From: G963720515 sp963720515
Lineage (GTDB): Bacteria > Actinomycetota > Thermoleophilia > Gaiellales > Gaiellaceae
Assembly: GCA_963720515.1 (NCBI GenBank)
Contig: OY970397.1
Location: 1,922,001-1,986,000, forward strand
Direction: 5' to 3'
Length of the DNA stretch: 64,000 bases
The notes under the pieces are model-generated. The model was given only the letters and a program-made list of their open reading frames with translations. It did not search any database and was not told the DNA's origin. The position numbers and the translations under genes are program-made. Shown here one piece after another: positions 24,069 through 33,473 of this stretch. How positions within the stretch are numbered: position 1 is the stretch's first letter; each line of letters opens with the position of its first letter.

Positions 24069-26238
24069 ATGCCTTTGCTTCGCCCGCTCATCCTCGCGCT
24101 CGTCTGCGCTCTCGGTTTCGCCGCTCCCGCTTCGGCGTCGGTGCGGCTCCTCGAGCGCGACGTTTCGCTTCCGCCGCTCGCCCCGCGGGCGTACTCGGCG
24201 GAGCCGGTGACGTTGCCGGCACGTGCCGCACCTATGCGCTTCGATCTCGTCGGCCTCCACTGGCGTGGCACCGGCGGCGTGTGGTTCCGGACGGCCTCCC
24301 TCATGGGCCGCTGGAGCGCCTGGCACGCCGCGGCGCCTGAGGCCGAGGATCTCCCGAACCGCGGAAGCCGCGAGGCGCGCGCCCGCGCCGGCTGGCGGCT
24401 CGGCAGCCCGTGGTGGACGGGCCGCAGCGCGGAGGATCCAGATCCGCACGGCCGGGTCGGTGACCCGTGTCCGCGTCGCCTACGTGTCGAGTCCCGTGAC
24501 GCGCGCGCCGCATCCCCGGGCGCTTGCGGCCGCGCCCACGCAGCCTGCGATCATCACCCGCAAGCAGTGGGGCGCGAACGAGCGGATCGTGCGCGGCTCG
24601 CCGTCGTACGCCTCGCGCGTGGCGTTCGCCGTCATCCACCACACGGCCGGCGGGACGCCCACGAGCCCCGCCCAGTCGGCCGCCATGGTGCGCGCGATCG
24701 AGGTCTACCACGTGCGCTCGAACGGCTGGAACGACATCGGCTACAACTTCCTCGTCGACCCCTTCGGCCGGACCTTCGAGGGCCGGCGCGGCGGCATCGC
24801 GAAGAACGTGATCGGCGCGCATGCCGAGGGGTTCAACACCGGGAGCGTCGGCGTCGCCATGCTCGGGACGTACTCCTCCGCCAAGGCTTCGCCGGCCGCC
24901 GTGACCGCGATCGCGAACCTGCTCGCCTGGCGGCTCGATCTTGCGCACGTGGATCCGACCTCACGGCTCGTCTGGACGTCGCTCGGCAGCCCGCGATATC
25001 CGCCCGGGACGGCGGTGAACCTGAGGGCAGTCTCCGGCCATCGCGACACCGGGCTCACTGCGTGCCCCGGCACCGCGCTCTGGAACCAGCTTCCGAAGCT
25101 GGCGGCGACCGCGCTCGCGACCGGCGGCCCGAAGATCTTCGAGCCGAAGGCGATCGGGGCGCTCGGCGGGCCGGTCCGCTTCACGGCGCGCCTCTCGGTC
25201 GCGCTTCCGTGGACGGTCGAGGTGCGAAGCGCCGACGGGACGGTCGTCGCGTCCGGCGCCGGGACGGGCACCGCCGTGGACTGGAGCTGGGACTCATCCG
25301 CCGCACCTGTGGCGCTCTACCGGTTCACGATCGCCGCCGGCGCCGACGTCCGCGTGGCGACCGGAACCCTCGGTGAGCCCCCGCTTTCCCTCTCCACGTT
25401 CGGTGTCGCGCCGGCGGTCTTCACGCCGAACAGCGACAAGGTCGCCGACCGCGTCAAGGTGACGGTCGGCGTCTCCAAGCCGGCGTTCCTCGCGCTCTGG
25501 CTGGAGAACACCGTGGGGGCGAAGGTCGCGACGATCGCGACGGCGCGGGCGCTCGGGACGGGCCGGACGACGATCTCCTGGGGCGGCCGCGACGGGACGG
25601 GCAAGGCAGTCCCGGACGGGATGTACACGCTCGCGGCGCAGGTGACCGCCGGGCCCGAGCAGCTGACCCGGCGCACGAAGCTGACGCTCGACCGCACGCT
25701 CGCGTCGCTCTCGGTGGGGCCGACGCCGCTCTCGCCGAACGGCGACGGGCGCCGCGAGGTCGCCACCGTCGCCTTCACGCTCGAGCGCGACGCGGCCGTC
25801 ACGGTTCGCGTCTTCTCGGGCTCGAAGCCGGTCGGAACGCTCCTCTCGGGGCGGCAGACGGCGGGCAAGAAGAAGCTCGAGTGGGACGGCCGCGTCCTGG
25901 GCTCGGCGCTCCGCGACGGCAAGTACCGGATCCGCGTGGACGCCTCGGCAGCGTTCGGGACGCGTGCGCTCTCCCTACCGCTCGTCCTCGACCGGGCCGC
26001 GCCGAAGCTCCAGATCCTGTCCGCACGGCGCGAGCGGCGCGGCACCCGCGTGCGTTTCCGGCTGAACGAGCCCGCGGCGGTCGTCCTCGTCATGGGGCGC
26101 GTGACCCTCCGCTTCCAGGCCGGCGCCGGGGTGACGAACGTGTGGCGGCGCGTCCGGCCCGCCTCGGTCACCGCGTCCGCGAAGGACGCGGCCGAGAACC
26201 AGGGCAGGACCGTCTCGGCCGCCGTTCAGCGCTCGTAG
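24069..26238 (+). CDS. Secreted N-acetylmuramoyl-L-alanine amidase with FlgD-type Ig repeats, frame interrupted
   Basis: Peptidoglycan amidase of the Amidase_2/PGRP fold. The first frame gives a signal peptide (MPLLRPLILALVCALGFAAP) and an N-terminal domain. The reading frame must skip one base at about 24421-24435 to continue into VTRVRVAYVSSPVTRA and the catalytic domain, with zinc-ligand positions in VIHHTAGG, the loop GWNDIGYNFLVDPFGRTFEG, and GHRDTGLTACPG. The C-terminal half has two FlgD-like Ig domains (AVFTPNSDKVADRVKVTV; TPLSPNGDGRREVATVAF). The total corrected length is about 720 residues. It is divergent from nfeD and overlaps the end of birA by 13 bases. Confidence 0.85.
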
Positions 26239-26993
26239 CGCACGTCGCCGCTCTCGACCGAGCGCTGCTCGCCGCCTACGTCGAAGACGAGCCGCCCGGA
26301 GCGGTCGATTCCGATCGCCCTGCCGGTCGCGCCGTCCACGGTGACCCGGCGGTTGCGGAGGAAGTCGCGCGGGCCGAGCTCGTCGTAGACCGCGTCGAGC
26401 CCGCCGCCCGTCCAGGCGTCGTACTGCGCCTCCAGCTCGGCGAGGAGCGCGGCGAGGAGCGGTGCGCGGTCGCGCCGGACGCCGTCGACCGTGTGGAGCG
26501 ACCCGGGTGGCGTGACCGCGTCGGCGGGGAGCTCGTCCCGCCCCTGGTTCACGTTCAGGCCGACGCCGAGGACGACAGCGCCGTCGCGCGCCTCGGCCAG
26601 GACGCCCGCCACCTTTGCCCGGTTGACCATGACGTCGTTCGGCCACTTGATCTGCGCCGAGAGCCCGAGCGCGTGCTCGGCCGTTCGCGCGACCGCGACC
26701 CCGGCGACCAGTGAGAGCTCGGGCGCCCGCCGTTCCGCCGGGGGCCGAAGGAGCACGGACACGAGGATCGCCGAGCCCGCCGGCGTGACCCACGTCCGGC
26801 CGAGCCGTCCGCGGCCTTTCGTCTGCTCGTCGCAGGCCGCTGCCGCGCCTTCGGGATCCTCCGGACCGAGGAGCACCTGGGTCGATTCGCACGACTCCCG
26901 GAACGTGTACGGCCGCCCGAAGCGGCCGGTGAGGAGCGGCTCGACGGAGTCGGCCGCGAGCGAGTCGGCCCCGCCCGCTGCGCCCGCACCCAT
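26226..26993 (-). CDS. birA: Biotin--[acetyl-CoA carboxylase] ligase
   Basis: A 255-residue monofunctional biotin protein ligase that activates biotin and transfers it to the AccB lysine. GRGRLGR near residues 60-66 is the biotinyl-AMP loop and KWPNDVMVN is the second signature. The N-terminal HTH repressor domain of E. coli BirA is absent. ATG at 26993 was chosen because upstream sequence belongs to the divergent promoter. It lies close to accD/accA, the enzyme system its product would serve, but accB and accC are not in the window. Confidence 0.9.
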   Translation of the reverse strand: MGAGAAGGADSLAADSVEPLLTGRFGRPYTFRESCESTQVLLGPEDPEGAAAACDEQTKGRGRLGRTWVTPAGSAILVSVLLRPPAERRAPELSLVAGVAVARTAEHALGLSAQIKWPNDVMVNRAKVAGVLAEARDGAVVLGVGLNVNQGRDELPADAVTPPGSLHTVDGVRRDRAPLLAALLAELEAQYDAWTGGGLDAVYDELGPRDFLRNRRVTVDGATGRAIGIDRSGRLVFDVGGEQRSVESGDVRYER

Positions 26994-26999
26994 GCGAAC

Positions 27000-27005
27000 T
27001 AGACT
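27000..27005 (+). promoter_or_regulatory. Leaderless promoter of the sigma factor-fab operon
   Basis: TAGACT ends seven bases before the ATG at 27013, which places the predicted transcription start at or next to the start codon. There is no Shine-Dalgarno. The whole space to the divergent birA start is only 19 bp. Confidence 0.45.
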
Positions 27006-27012
27006 AGCCCAC

Positions 27013-27663
27013 ATGCAGCCGAGCATCCCGGCCATGCGACTGCCGGAGGAGCGGATCCCCGTGGCCATCCTCCAGGCCTACCGGCGCCTCAGCGACCTCG
27101 CGCTCGTCTCGAAGGCGCGCGCCGGCGACCGGCCGGCCCTCCACGTGCTCGTGGAGCGCTACTCGCCGCGCGTCAACCGCATCTCCTCGTCGCTCATGGT
27201 CGATCTCGAGGATGCGCGCGACGCCGCGCAGGAGTCGCTCGTCAAGCTCTGCACGAAGCTCCGCCAGTTCCGCGGCGACGCGCAGTTCTCGACCTGGCTG
27301 CACCGCCTCACCGTGAACACCTGCCGCGACTTCCAGGAGCGCAAGCGGATCCGCCAGACCGAGCCGCTGCCGACGATCGACCAGGTCGCCGGAGACGAGT
27401 CCGATCCCGCCTGGGCCTCGGCGCTCGGCGACCTGCGCCGCGACGTCGTCGCCGCGCTCGGGCGGCTCTCCGCCGACCAGCGCGCGGTCGTCGTCCTGCG
27501 GGACGTGCGGGGGCTCTCCTACGAGGAGATCGCCAACTCGCTGCGCCTGCCCGTCGGCACGGCGAAGTGCTACGTCCACCGCGGCCGCGCCCGGATGCGA
27601 GCGGTCCTCGAGGAACGCTTGCCCGCGGCGACTCCGGCCGATCCGGTGGGCGGCAGGCCGTGA
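27013..27663 (+). CDS. ECF-type RNA polymerase sigma factor
   Basis: A 216-residue sigma-70 family protein. Region 2 covers about residues 35-105 (LVERYSPRVNRISSSLMVDLEDARDAAQE, then FSTWLHRLTVNTCRDF, the -10 recognition helix). Region 4 spans about 150-200 (LSADQRAVVVLRDVRGLSYEE, then a helix-turn-helix with GTAKCYVHRGRARM). There is no region 3, hence ECF type. No anti-sigma gene is adjacent. Its stop overlaps the fabZ GTG, so it is translationally coupled to fatty-acid genes. ATG at 27034 is an alternative start. Confidence 0.86.
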   Translation: MQPSIPAMRLPEERIPVAILQAYRRLSDLALVSKARAGDRPALHVLVERYSPRVNRISSSLMVDLEDARDAAQESLVKLCTKLRQFRGDAQFSTWLHRLTVNTCRDFQERKRIRQTEPLPTIDQVAGDESDPAWASALGDLRRDVVAALGRLSADQRAVVVLRDVRGLSYEEIANSLRLPVGTAKCYVHRGRARMRAVLEERLPAATPADPVGGRP

Positions 27664-28100
27664 CGACGCTCGGCCGCGCCGAGATCGAGGCGATCCTCCC
27701 GCACCGCGACCCGTTCCTCCTGCTCGACGAGGTGACGGAGATCGAGCCCGGCGTGCGCGTCGTGGCGAGAAAGCACGTCCGCGAGGACGAGTGGTACCTC
27801 GCCGGCCACTTCCCCGGGAACCCGATCATGCCGGGCGTCCTCATGGTCGAGGCGCTCGCCCAGACCGGCGCCGTCGCCGTCCTCTCCGAGGAGGCGAACA
27901 AGGGCAAGCTCGCGCTCTTCGCGGGGATCGACGACGTGCGCTTCAAGCGCCTCGTGCGCCCCGGCGACACGCTCGAGCTCGAGTGCGTCCTCGAGCGGGT
28001 GCGCGGCCCGGTCGGCCGCGGGAAGGCCCGCGCCACCGTGGACGGCGAGCTCGCCGTGCGCGGCACCCTCACCTTCGCGCTCACGGAGCCCCAGGCGTGA
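27660..28100 (+). CDS. fabZ: 3-hydroxyacyl-ACP dehydratase FabZ
   Basis: A 146-residue hot-dog-fold dehydratase of the FAS-II elongation cycle. Landmarks: ILPHRDPFLLLDEV at the N-terminus and the catalytic GHFPGNPIMPGVLMVEALAQ, with His in GHFPG and Glu in VEAL. The GTG at 27660 overlaps the sigma factor stop, and the fabH GTG overlaps its stop. Confidence 0.94.
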   Translation: MTTLGRAEIEAILPHRDPFLLLDEVTEIEPGVRVVARKHVREDEWYLAGHFPGNPIMPGVLMVEALAQTGAVAVLSEEANKGKLALFAGIDDVRFKRLVRPGDTLELECVLERVRGPVGRGKARATVDGELAVRGTLTFALTEPQA

Positions 28101-29107
28101 TCGCCTGCGTCGACGGCGGGCCCCGCGTCGGCATCACGGGGATCGGCGTGAACGTGCCCGAGCGGGTGCTGACGAACGCCGACCTCGAGAAGATGGTCGA
28201 GACCTCCGACGAGTGGATCGTCGAGCGCAGCGGCATCCGCGAGCGGCGAATCGCAGCCGACACGGAGGCCGCGAGCGACCTCGCGCTTCCGGCGGCGCGC
28301 CAGGCGCTCGAGCACGCGGGCGTGGACGCGGCGGACCTCGACGTCGTCGTCGTCGCCACGTCCACGCCGGACATGCTCTTCCCGAGCACAGCCGCCATCC
28401 TCGCCGAGGAGCTCGGGGCTAAGAACGCCTACGCCTACGACACGCTCGCCGCGTGCAGCGGCTTCCTCTACGGCCTCTCCCAGGCGCACGGCGTCGTGTC
28501 CGGCGGCGTGGCCAAGAAGGCGCTCGTCGTCGGCTCGGAGACGCTCTCGAAGATCGTGGACTGGACCGACCGCTCCACCTGCATCCTCTTCGGCGACGGC
28601 GCGGGGGCGGCGGTGGTCGAGCGCGTGGACGACGGCGGGTTCATCGGCTTCGAGCTCGGCGTGGACGCGAGCCACGGGTCCGACCTCTACCTCCCGGCGG
28701 GCGGCTCGCGGACACCGGCAAGCGCGGAGACGGTCGCGAACGGCGAGCACTGGGTGCGCATGAACGGGCGCGAGGTCTTCAAGGTCGCGACGCGGCTCAT
28801 GGTGACCTCGGCCGAGGAGCTCCTCGCGGCCTGCGGCGCAACCGTGGACGACGTCGATCTCTACGTGCCGCACCAGGCGAACCAGCGGATCATCGACCAC
28901 GCTGCGAAGAACCTCGGCCTGCCGACCGAGAAGGTCTTCATCAACATCGACCGCTACGGCAACACGTCGGCCGCGTCGATTCCGCTCGCCCTCGCGGACG
29001 CCCACGCGGCGGGCAAGCTCGAGCCCGGCACGCGCGTCCTCATGAGCGCCGTCGGGGGCGGGCTCACCTGGGGCTCGGCCTACATGACCTGGGGCGCCGC
29101 GTCGTGA
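28097..29107 (+). CDS. fabH: 3-oxoacyl-ACP synthase III FabH
   Basis: A 336-residue condensing enzyme that starts fatty-acid chains by joining acyl-CoA with malonyl-ACP. Catalytic residues are visible: Cys120 in TLAACSGFLYG, His in VPHQANQRI and Asn in DRYGNTSAAS. Starts with GTG. Coupled by GTGA overlaps to fabZ and fabD. Confidence 0.95.
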   Translation: MIACVDGGPRVGITGIGVNVPERVLTNADLEKMVETSDEWIVERSGIRERRIAADTEAASDLALPAARQALEHAGVDAADLDVVVVATSTPDMLFPSTAAILAEELGAKNAYAYDTLAACSGFLYGLSQAHGVVSGGVAKKALVVGSETLSKIVDWTDRSTCILFGDGAGAAVVERVDDGGFIGFELGVDASHGSDLYLPAGGSRTPASAETVANGEHWVRMNGREVFKVATRLMVTSAEELLAACGATVDDVDLYVPHQANQRIIDHAAKNLGLPTEKVFINIDRYGNTSAASIPLALADAHAAGKLEPGTRVLMSAVGGGLTWGSAYMTWGAAS

Positions 29108-30027
29108 AGCTCGTCTTCGGGTTCCCAGGCCAGGGCTCGCAGGAGGTTGGCATGGGACGCGAGGTGGCCGAGGCGTTCCCCGCGGCGCGCGAGGTCTACG
29201 ACGAGGCCGCCGAGGCGGTCGGGTTCGACCTCGCCCGCGTCTGCTTCGAGGGGCCGATCGAGGAGCTGACGAGCACCGAGGTGCAGCAGCCCGCGCTCGT
29301 CGCCACGTCGGTCGCCTGCCTTCGCGCGGTCGAGACGCTCGGGATCCGCGCCGACGCCGTCGTCGGCCACTCAGTCGGCGAGTACTCGGCGCTTGCGGCG
29401 TGCGGCGCGCTTCCCGCCCAGGAGGCGATCCGGCTCGTCCGCGTCCGCGGCGAGGCGACGGCCGCGGCCGCCAAGGAGCGTCCCGGCGCGATGGCCGCGA
29501 TCATCGGGCTCGACGACGACGTGGTGGAGGAGATCGCCGCCGGGATCGAGGGCGTGTGGCCCGCGAACTACAACTGCCCCGGCCAGCTCGTGGTCTCCGG
29601 CGAGCCGGCCGCGGTGGACACGCTGCTCGAGCAGGCGACCGAGGCCGGCGCGCGGAAGACCGTGAAGCTTCCTATCTCGGGCGCGTTCCACTCGCCGCTC
29701 GTCGCGAGCGCGGCAGACCGCCTGCGACCCGAGGCCGAGGCGATCGACTGGGCCGAGCCCGATCCGCCGTTCATGTCCACCGTCACCGCGGAGTTCGAGC
29801 ACGCCGACGCGCTCGGAGGCATCCTCGTCGACCAGCTGACCGCGCCGGTCCGCTTCACGCAGGCCGTGCGCGCGCTCGTCGCCGAGGGAGCCGAGACGTT
29901 CGTCGAGATCGGCCCCGGCCAGGTCCTCGCGGGGCTCGTGAAGCGGATCGACCGCTCGCTTCGCACGGTGTCTGTCGGGACACCCGACGGACTGCGGAAG
30001 CTCGAAGAAGTCTTGTCCCATGCCTGA
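29104..30027 (+). CDS. fabD: Malonyl-CoA:ACP transacylase FabD
   Basis: A 307-residue acyltransferase that loads malonate onto ACP. Opens FGFPGQGSQEVGMG; the nucleophile is Ser90 in GHSVGEYSALAA, and the His of the dyad is in SGAFHSPLV. Starts with GTG, overlapping fabH by four bases; the last eight bases overlap the fabG start. Confidence 0.95.
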   Translation: MKLVFGFPGQGSQEVGMGREVAEAFPAAREVYDEAAEAVGFDLARVCFEGPIEELTSTEVQQPALVATSVACLRAVETLGIRADAVVGHSVGEYSALAACGALPAQEAIRLVRVRGEATAAAAKERPGAMAAIIGLDDDVVEEIAAGIEGVWPANYNCPGQLVVSGEPAAVDTLLEQATEAGARKTVKLPISGAFHSPLVASAADRLRPEAEAIDWAEPDPPFMSTVTAEFEHADALGGILVDQLTAPVRFTQAVRALVAEGAETFVEIGPGQVLAGLVKRIDRSLRTVSVGTPDGLRKLEEVLSHA

Positions 30028-30760
30028 GTTCTGCTCGCTCGAGAACCGCGTCGCGCTCGTCACCGGCGCCTCGCGCGGCATCGGCGCGGAGATCGCGCTC
30101 GAGCTCGCCCGCGGCGGCGCGCGGGTCGCCGTGAACTACCGCTCGAGCAAGGACGCGGCGGAGGCGGTCGCGCGCGAGGCGGGCGGCGTTGCGTTCGCGG
30201 GCGACATGGCCGACGCCGAGCAGGCGAAGGCGCTCGTCGAGGCGGTCGAGGGCGAGCTCGGCGACATCGACATCCTCGTGAACAACGCCGGCATCACCCG
30301 CGACACGCTGATCGCCCGCATGAGCGACGAGGAGTGGCGCGAGGTCATCTCCACGAACCTGGACGGCGTCTTCCACTCCTGCCGCGCGGTCGCGCGGAAG
30401 ATGCTGCGCCGCCGCTCGGGCGCCATCGTGAACATGTCGAGCTTCGTCGGCGTCCACGGCAATCCGGGCCAGACGAACTACGCGGCGTCGAAGGGCGGGA
30501 TCATCGGCTTCACGAAGGCGCTCGCGAAGGAGCTCGGCCCGCGCGGCGTGCGCGTGAACGCGATCGCGCCCGGCTACATCGAGACCGAGCTCACCGAGAA
30601 CCTGCCGGAGGACTGGCGCGGCTTCCTGCTCCAGGCGACGCCGCTCGGCCGGCTGGGCGCCCCGCGGGACGTGGCCGCGGCGGTACGGTTCCTCTGCTCC
30701 GACGAGGCGGGCTTCGTGACCGGGGAGGTCATGCTCGTCGACGGCGGCTTGGGAATGTGA
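30020..30760 (+). CDS. fabG: 3-oxoacyl-ACP reductase FabG
   Basis: A 246-residue short-chain dehydrogenase/reductase. The NADPH-binding glycine motif TGASRGIG, NNAGITRDTLIARM, catalytic Ser in VNMSSFVGVHGNPGQ, and YAASKGG with Tyr/Lys are all present, along with the VNAIAPGYIETEL segment. It ends in DGGLGM. The fabF ATG overlaps its TGA (ATGTGATG). In many genomes acpP lies at this junction; here there is no room for it. Confidence 0.95.
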   Translation: MPEFCSLENRVALVTGASRGIGAEIALELARGGARVAVNYRSSKDAAEAVAREAGGVAFAGDMADAEQAKALVEAVEGELGDIDILVNNAGITRDTLIARMSDEEWREVISTNLDGVFHSCRAVARKMLRRRSGAIVNMSSFVGVHGNPGQTNYAASKGGIIGFTKALAKELGPRGVRVNAIAPGYIETELTENLPEDWRGFLLQATPLGRLGAPRDVAAAVRFLCSDEAGFVTGEVMLVDGGLGM

Positions 30761-32016
30761 TGAGGGAGAACGGGAGCCAGAGGCGCGTCGTCGTCACCGG
30801 GATCGGTGCCGTGACGCCGCTCGGAAACGACGCCGAGACCTACTGGAAGAACCTCACCGCAGGCGAGTCGGGCGCGGCTCCGATCAAGCAGTTCGACGCC
30901 TCGGACTTCCCGGTCAAGTTCGCCTGCGAGCTCAAGGACTTCGACCCGACCGAGTGGATCGAGCGGCGCAAGGCGCGCAAGATCGACCGCTTCGCCCAGA
31001 TGATCATCGCCGCGGCGCGGATGGCCGAGGCCGACTCGGGGATCCAGATCGCCCCCGAGACCGAGCGCATCGGCGTCTCCGTCGCGACCGGCATCGGCGG
31101 GCTCGGCGCGTTCCAGGACTGCGCCTACACGCTCAAGGACCGCGGCGCCGACCGCGTGAATCCGCAGTCGATCCCGTCGATCATCCCGAACATGGGCGCC
31201 GCGTGGGTCTCGATGGAGCTCGGCACCCGCGGTCCGCTCACCTCGCAGTGCACGGCCTGCGCCGCCTCGAACATGGCGGTCGGCGAGGCGGTGGACGCGA
31301 TCCGGCTCGGCCGCGCGGACGTCATGCTCGCCGGCGGCACCGAGGCCGGGATCACCGAGGTCGGCATCGCCGGGTTCGGCGCCATGCGCGCACTCTCGCG
31401 GCGCAACGACGCGCCGGAGAAGGCGAGCCGCCCGTTCGACCTCGAGCGCGACGGCTTCGTCATGGGCGAGGCCGGCGGGATCATGGTCGTCGAGGAGCTC
31501 GGGCACGCGAAGGCGCGCGGGGCGAAGATCTACGCCGAGGTCGCCGGCTACGGGCTCTCCTCGGACGCGCAGCACGTGACCGAGCCGGACCCGACCGGCC
31601 GGCACCCCGCGCGTGCGATGAAGATGGCGCTCGACGACGCGGGCATCTCGCCGGAGGACGTGGACTACGTGAACGCGCACGGCACGTCGACGCCGATCGG
31701 CGACGCGAGCGAGGTCCGCGTGATCAAGCTCGCCTTCGGCGAGGAGAAGGCGCGCTCGACGCCGATCTCGTCCACGAAGGGCGCGACCGGCCACTGCCTC
31801 GGCGCGTCCGGCGCGATCGAGGCGATCGCGTGCATCCTCGCCGTCCGCGACGGGATCGTCCCGCCGACGATCAACCAGGAGGTCCCCGACCCCGAGTGCG
31901 ACCTCGACTTCATCCCGAACGAGTCGCGCAAGGTGAAGGTGGACGTGGCGCTCTCGAACAACTTCGGCTTCGGCGGGCACAACGCGTGCCTCGTCATCAA
32001 GAAGTTCGAGGAGTAG
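30760..32016 (+). CDS. fabF: 3-oxoacyl-ACP synthase II FabF
   Basis: A 418-residue elongating condensing enzyme. RRVVVTGIGAVTPLGN opens the protein; catalytic Cys near residue 167 in CTACAASNMAVGEA, His in NAHGTSTPIGD, and Lys/His in KGATGHCLGASG complete the Cys-His-His set. The C-terminal NNFGFGGHNA is standard. ATG at 30760 overlaps the fabG stop. Confidence 0.95.
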   Translation: MRENGSQRRVVVTGIGAVTPLGNDAETYWKNLTAGESGAAPIKQFDASDFPVKFACELKDFDPTEWIERRKARKIDRFAQMIIAAARMAEADSGIQIAPETERIGVSVATGIGGLGAFQDCAYTLKDRGADRVNPQSIPSIIPNMGAAWVSMELGTRGPLTSQCTACAASNMAVGEAVDAIRLGRADVMLAGGTEAGITEVGIAGFGAMRALSRRNDAPEKASRPFDLERDGFVMGEAGGIMVVEELGHAKARGAKIYAEVAGYGLSSDAQHVTEPDPTGRHPARAMKMALDDAGISPEDVDYVNAHGTSTPIGDASEVRVIKLAFGEEKARSTPISSTKGATGHCLGASGAIEAIACILAVRDGIVPPTINQEVPDPECDLDFIPNESRKVKVDVALSNNFGFGGHNACLVIKKFEE

Positions 32017-32020
32017 CTCA

Positions 32021-32683
32021 ATGAGCGCGCGCTGGGCGACCTTCGACTGCTACGGCACGCTCGTCGACTGGAACGGCGGGATTCGCGGGCAGCTCGAGCG
32101 GCTGTGGCCCGACGCGGATGCGGACGAGCTCCTCGAGCGCTACCACGAGATCGAGCCGCGGGTCGAGCTCGACGGCGACCTACCGTACTCCGAGGTGCTC
32201 ACGCAGACGCTCAGGCTGCTCGCGGAGTCCGAGGGCCTGGAGCTTCCCGCCGGCGAGGAGCGCGCGCTCGCCGAGTCGCTGCCGGCGTGGCCCGCGTTCC
32301 CCGAGGTGCCCGGCGAGCTGGCCGAGCTCCGCGAGCGGGGCTGGAAGCTCGCGATCCTCTCGAACTCCGAGCCGGATCTCCTCAACGCGTCGCTCCTCCA
32401 GATCCGCACCCCGGTCGACCTCACCATCACGGCGCTCGACGTCGGCTCCTACAAGCCGGCGCACGGGCACTGGCAGCGGTTCTCCGAGCGCGACGACGTC
32501 GATCCGGCGCGCCAAGTGCACGTCGCCGCGAGCACGTTCCACGACCTCGCCCCGGCGCAGGAGCTCGGGTTGCCCGCCGTCTGGATCAACCGGCTCGGCG
32601 AGGAGACCGATCTGCCGCGCGCGGCCGAGCTCACCGACCTGACCGGCCTGGGCGACGCACTCGAAGGCATCATCTCCAAGTGA
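32021..32683 (+). CDS. HAD hydrolase, haloacid-dehalogenase type II-like
   Basis: A 220-residue cytoplasmic HAD protein. The nucleophile motif FDCYGTLVDW (DxYGT) is the form found in L-2-haloacid dehalogenases and related phosphatases. LSNSEP is motif II, SYKPAHGHW carries the Lys, and VHVAASTFHDLAPAQELG provides the C-terminal motif in which the usual Asp pair is partly replaced (HD). GGAG precedes the ATG. It is co-directional with fabF at a four-base gap and overlaps the next gene; the substrate is unknown. Confidence 0.82.
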   Translation: MSARWATFDCYGTLVDWNGGIRGQLERLWPDADADELLERYHEIEPRVELDGDLPYSEVLTQTLRLLAESEGLELPAGEERALAESLPAWPAFPEVPGELAELRERGWKLAILSNSEPDLLNASLLQIRTPVDLTITALDVGSYKPAHGHWQRFSERDDVDPARQVHVAASTFHDLAPAQELGLPAVWINRLGEETDLPRAAELTDLTGLGDALEGIISK

Positions 32684-33462
32684 TGTCGCACCTTCGCGCC
32701 AAGTGTCCCGACTGCCACACGCTCACGGCGGTGGCCCTCGGCGCCGAGTACGAGTGCCATTCCTGCGGGAGCGAGTACCGGGCGGGACTCGTCCGCGTCC
32801 CGCGCGCGTGGGGCGACGGCGGCGAGGAGATGGTCGCCGCCGCGAGCCTGCCGCTTCCCTTCCCCGAGGCGCTCGTCGTGGAGGAGGACACGCTCGGCGC
32901 GCAGAGCCTCGCGCTCGCCGCGGACCTCCCCGAGGTGCCGCTCGTCCTCGGCGGCTGCTGCTGCTCGCACGTCGGCACGGTCGAAGGCCTTGCGACCCGC
33001 TTCGACCGGATCGCGGTCGTCTGGTTCGACGCCCACGGCGACCTGAACACGCCCGCGTCCTCGCCGAGCGGTAACGCGTGGGGCATGCCGCTCCGGATGC
33101 TGATCGACGGCGGTGCGGTCGCGGCCGGGGACGTCGCGCTCGTCGGCGCTCGCGCGCTCGACCCGCCCGAGGAGGAGTTCATCGCGGACGCCGGCGTCCA
33201 TCGGGACGCGGACGGGATTCCGGCCGCGCTCGACGGCGTGGACGCGGTCTACGTCGCGCTCGACGTGGACGTGCTCGTCCCCGAGGGCGACGTCCGCATG
33301 TTCATGCCGGAGCCGGGCGGGCCGACGAGCGACGAGGTCGCGGCCGAGCTCGAGCGGATCGTCGCGGCGAAGCCCCTCGCCGGTGCCGGGTTCACCGGCG
33401 TCGCCGGCGACGAGTCGAACGTCGAGCCGCTGACCCGCTTTGCCCGCGCGCTCGGCCTCTAG
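32683..33462 (+). CDS. Arginase/agmatinase-fold protein with N-terminal zinc ribbon
   Basis: A 259-residue protein with an unusual domain pair. Residues 1-35 form a zinc ribbon, CPDC (8-11) and CHSC (25-28). The rest matches the ureohydrolase fold: LVLGGCCCSHVG in place of the usual GGDHS, WFDAHGDLNTP (DAHxD Mn-ligand motif), ALDVDVLVP (DxD motif) and GDESNVEPLTRFARALGL at the end. Two Mn-ligand motifs are intact, but the first is altered, with His shifted after three cysteines. The substrate could be a guanidino compound or something else. The ATG overlaps the HAD stop (TGATG). Confidence 0.8.
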   Translation: MSHLRAKCPDCHTLTAVALGAEYECHSCGSEYRAGLVRVPRAWGDGGEEMVAAASLPLPFPEALVVEEDTLGAQSLALAADLPEVPLVLGGCCCSHVGTVEGLATRFDRIAVVWFDAHGDLNTPASSPSGNAWGMPLRMLIDGGAVAAGDVALVGARALDPPEEEFIADAGVHRDADGIPAALDGVDAVYVALDVDVLVPEGDVRMFMPEPGGPTSDEVAAELERIVAAKPLAGAGFTGVAGDESNVEPLTRFARALGL

Positions 33463-33473
33463 CGGAACCGACG

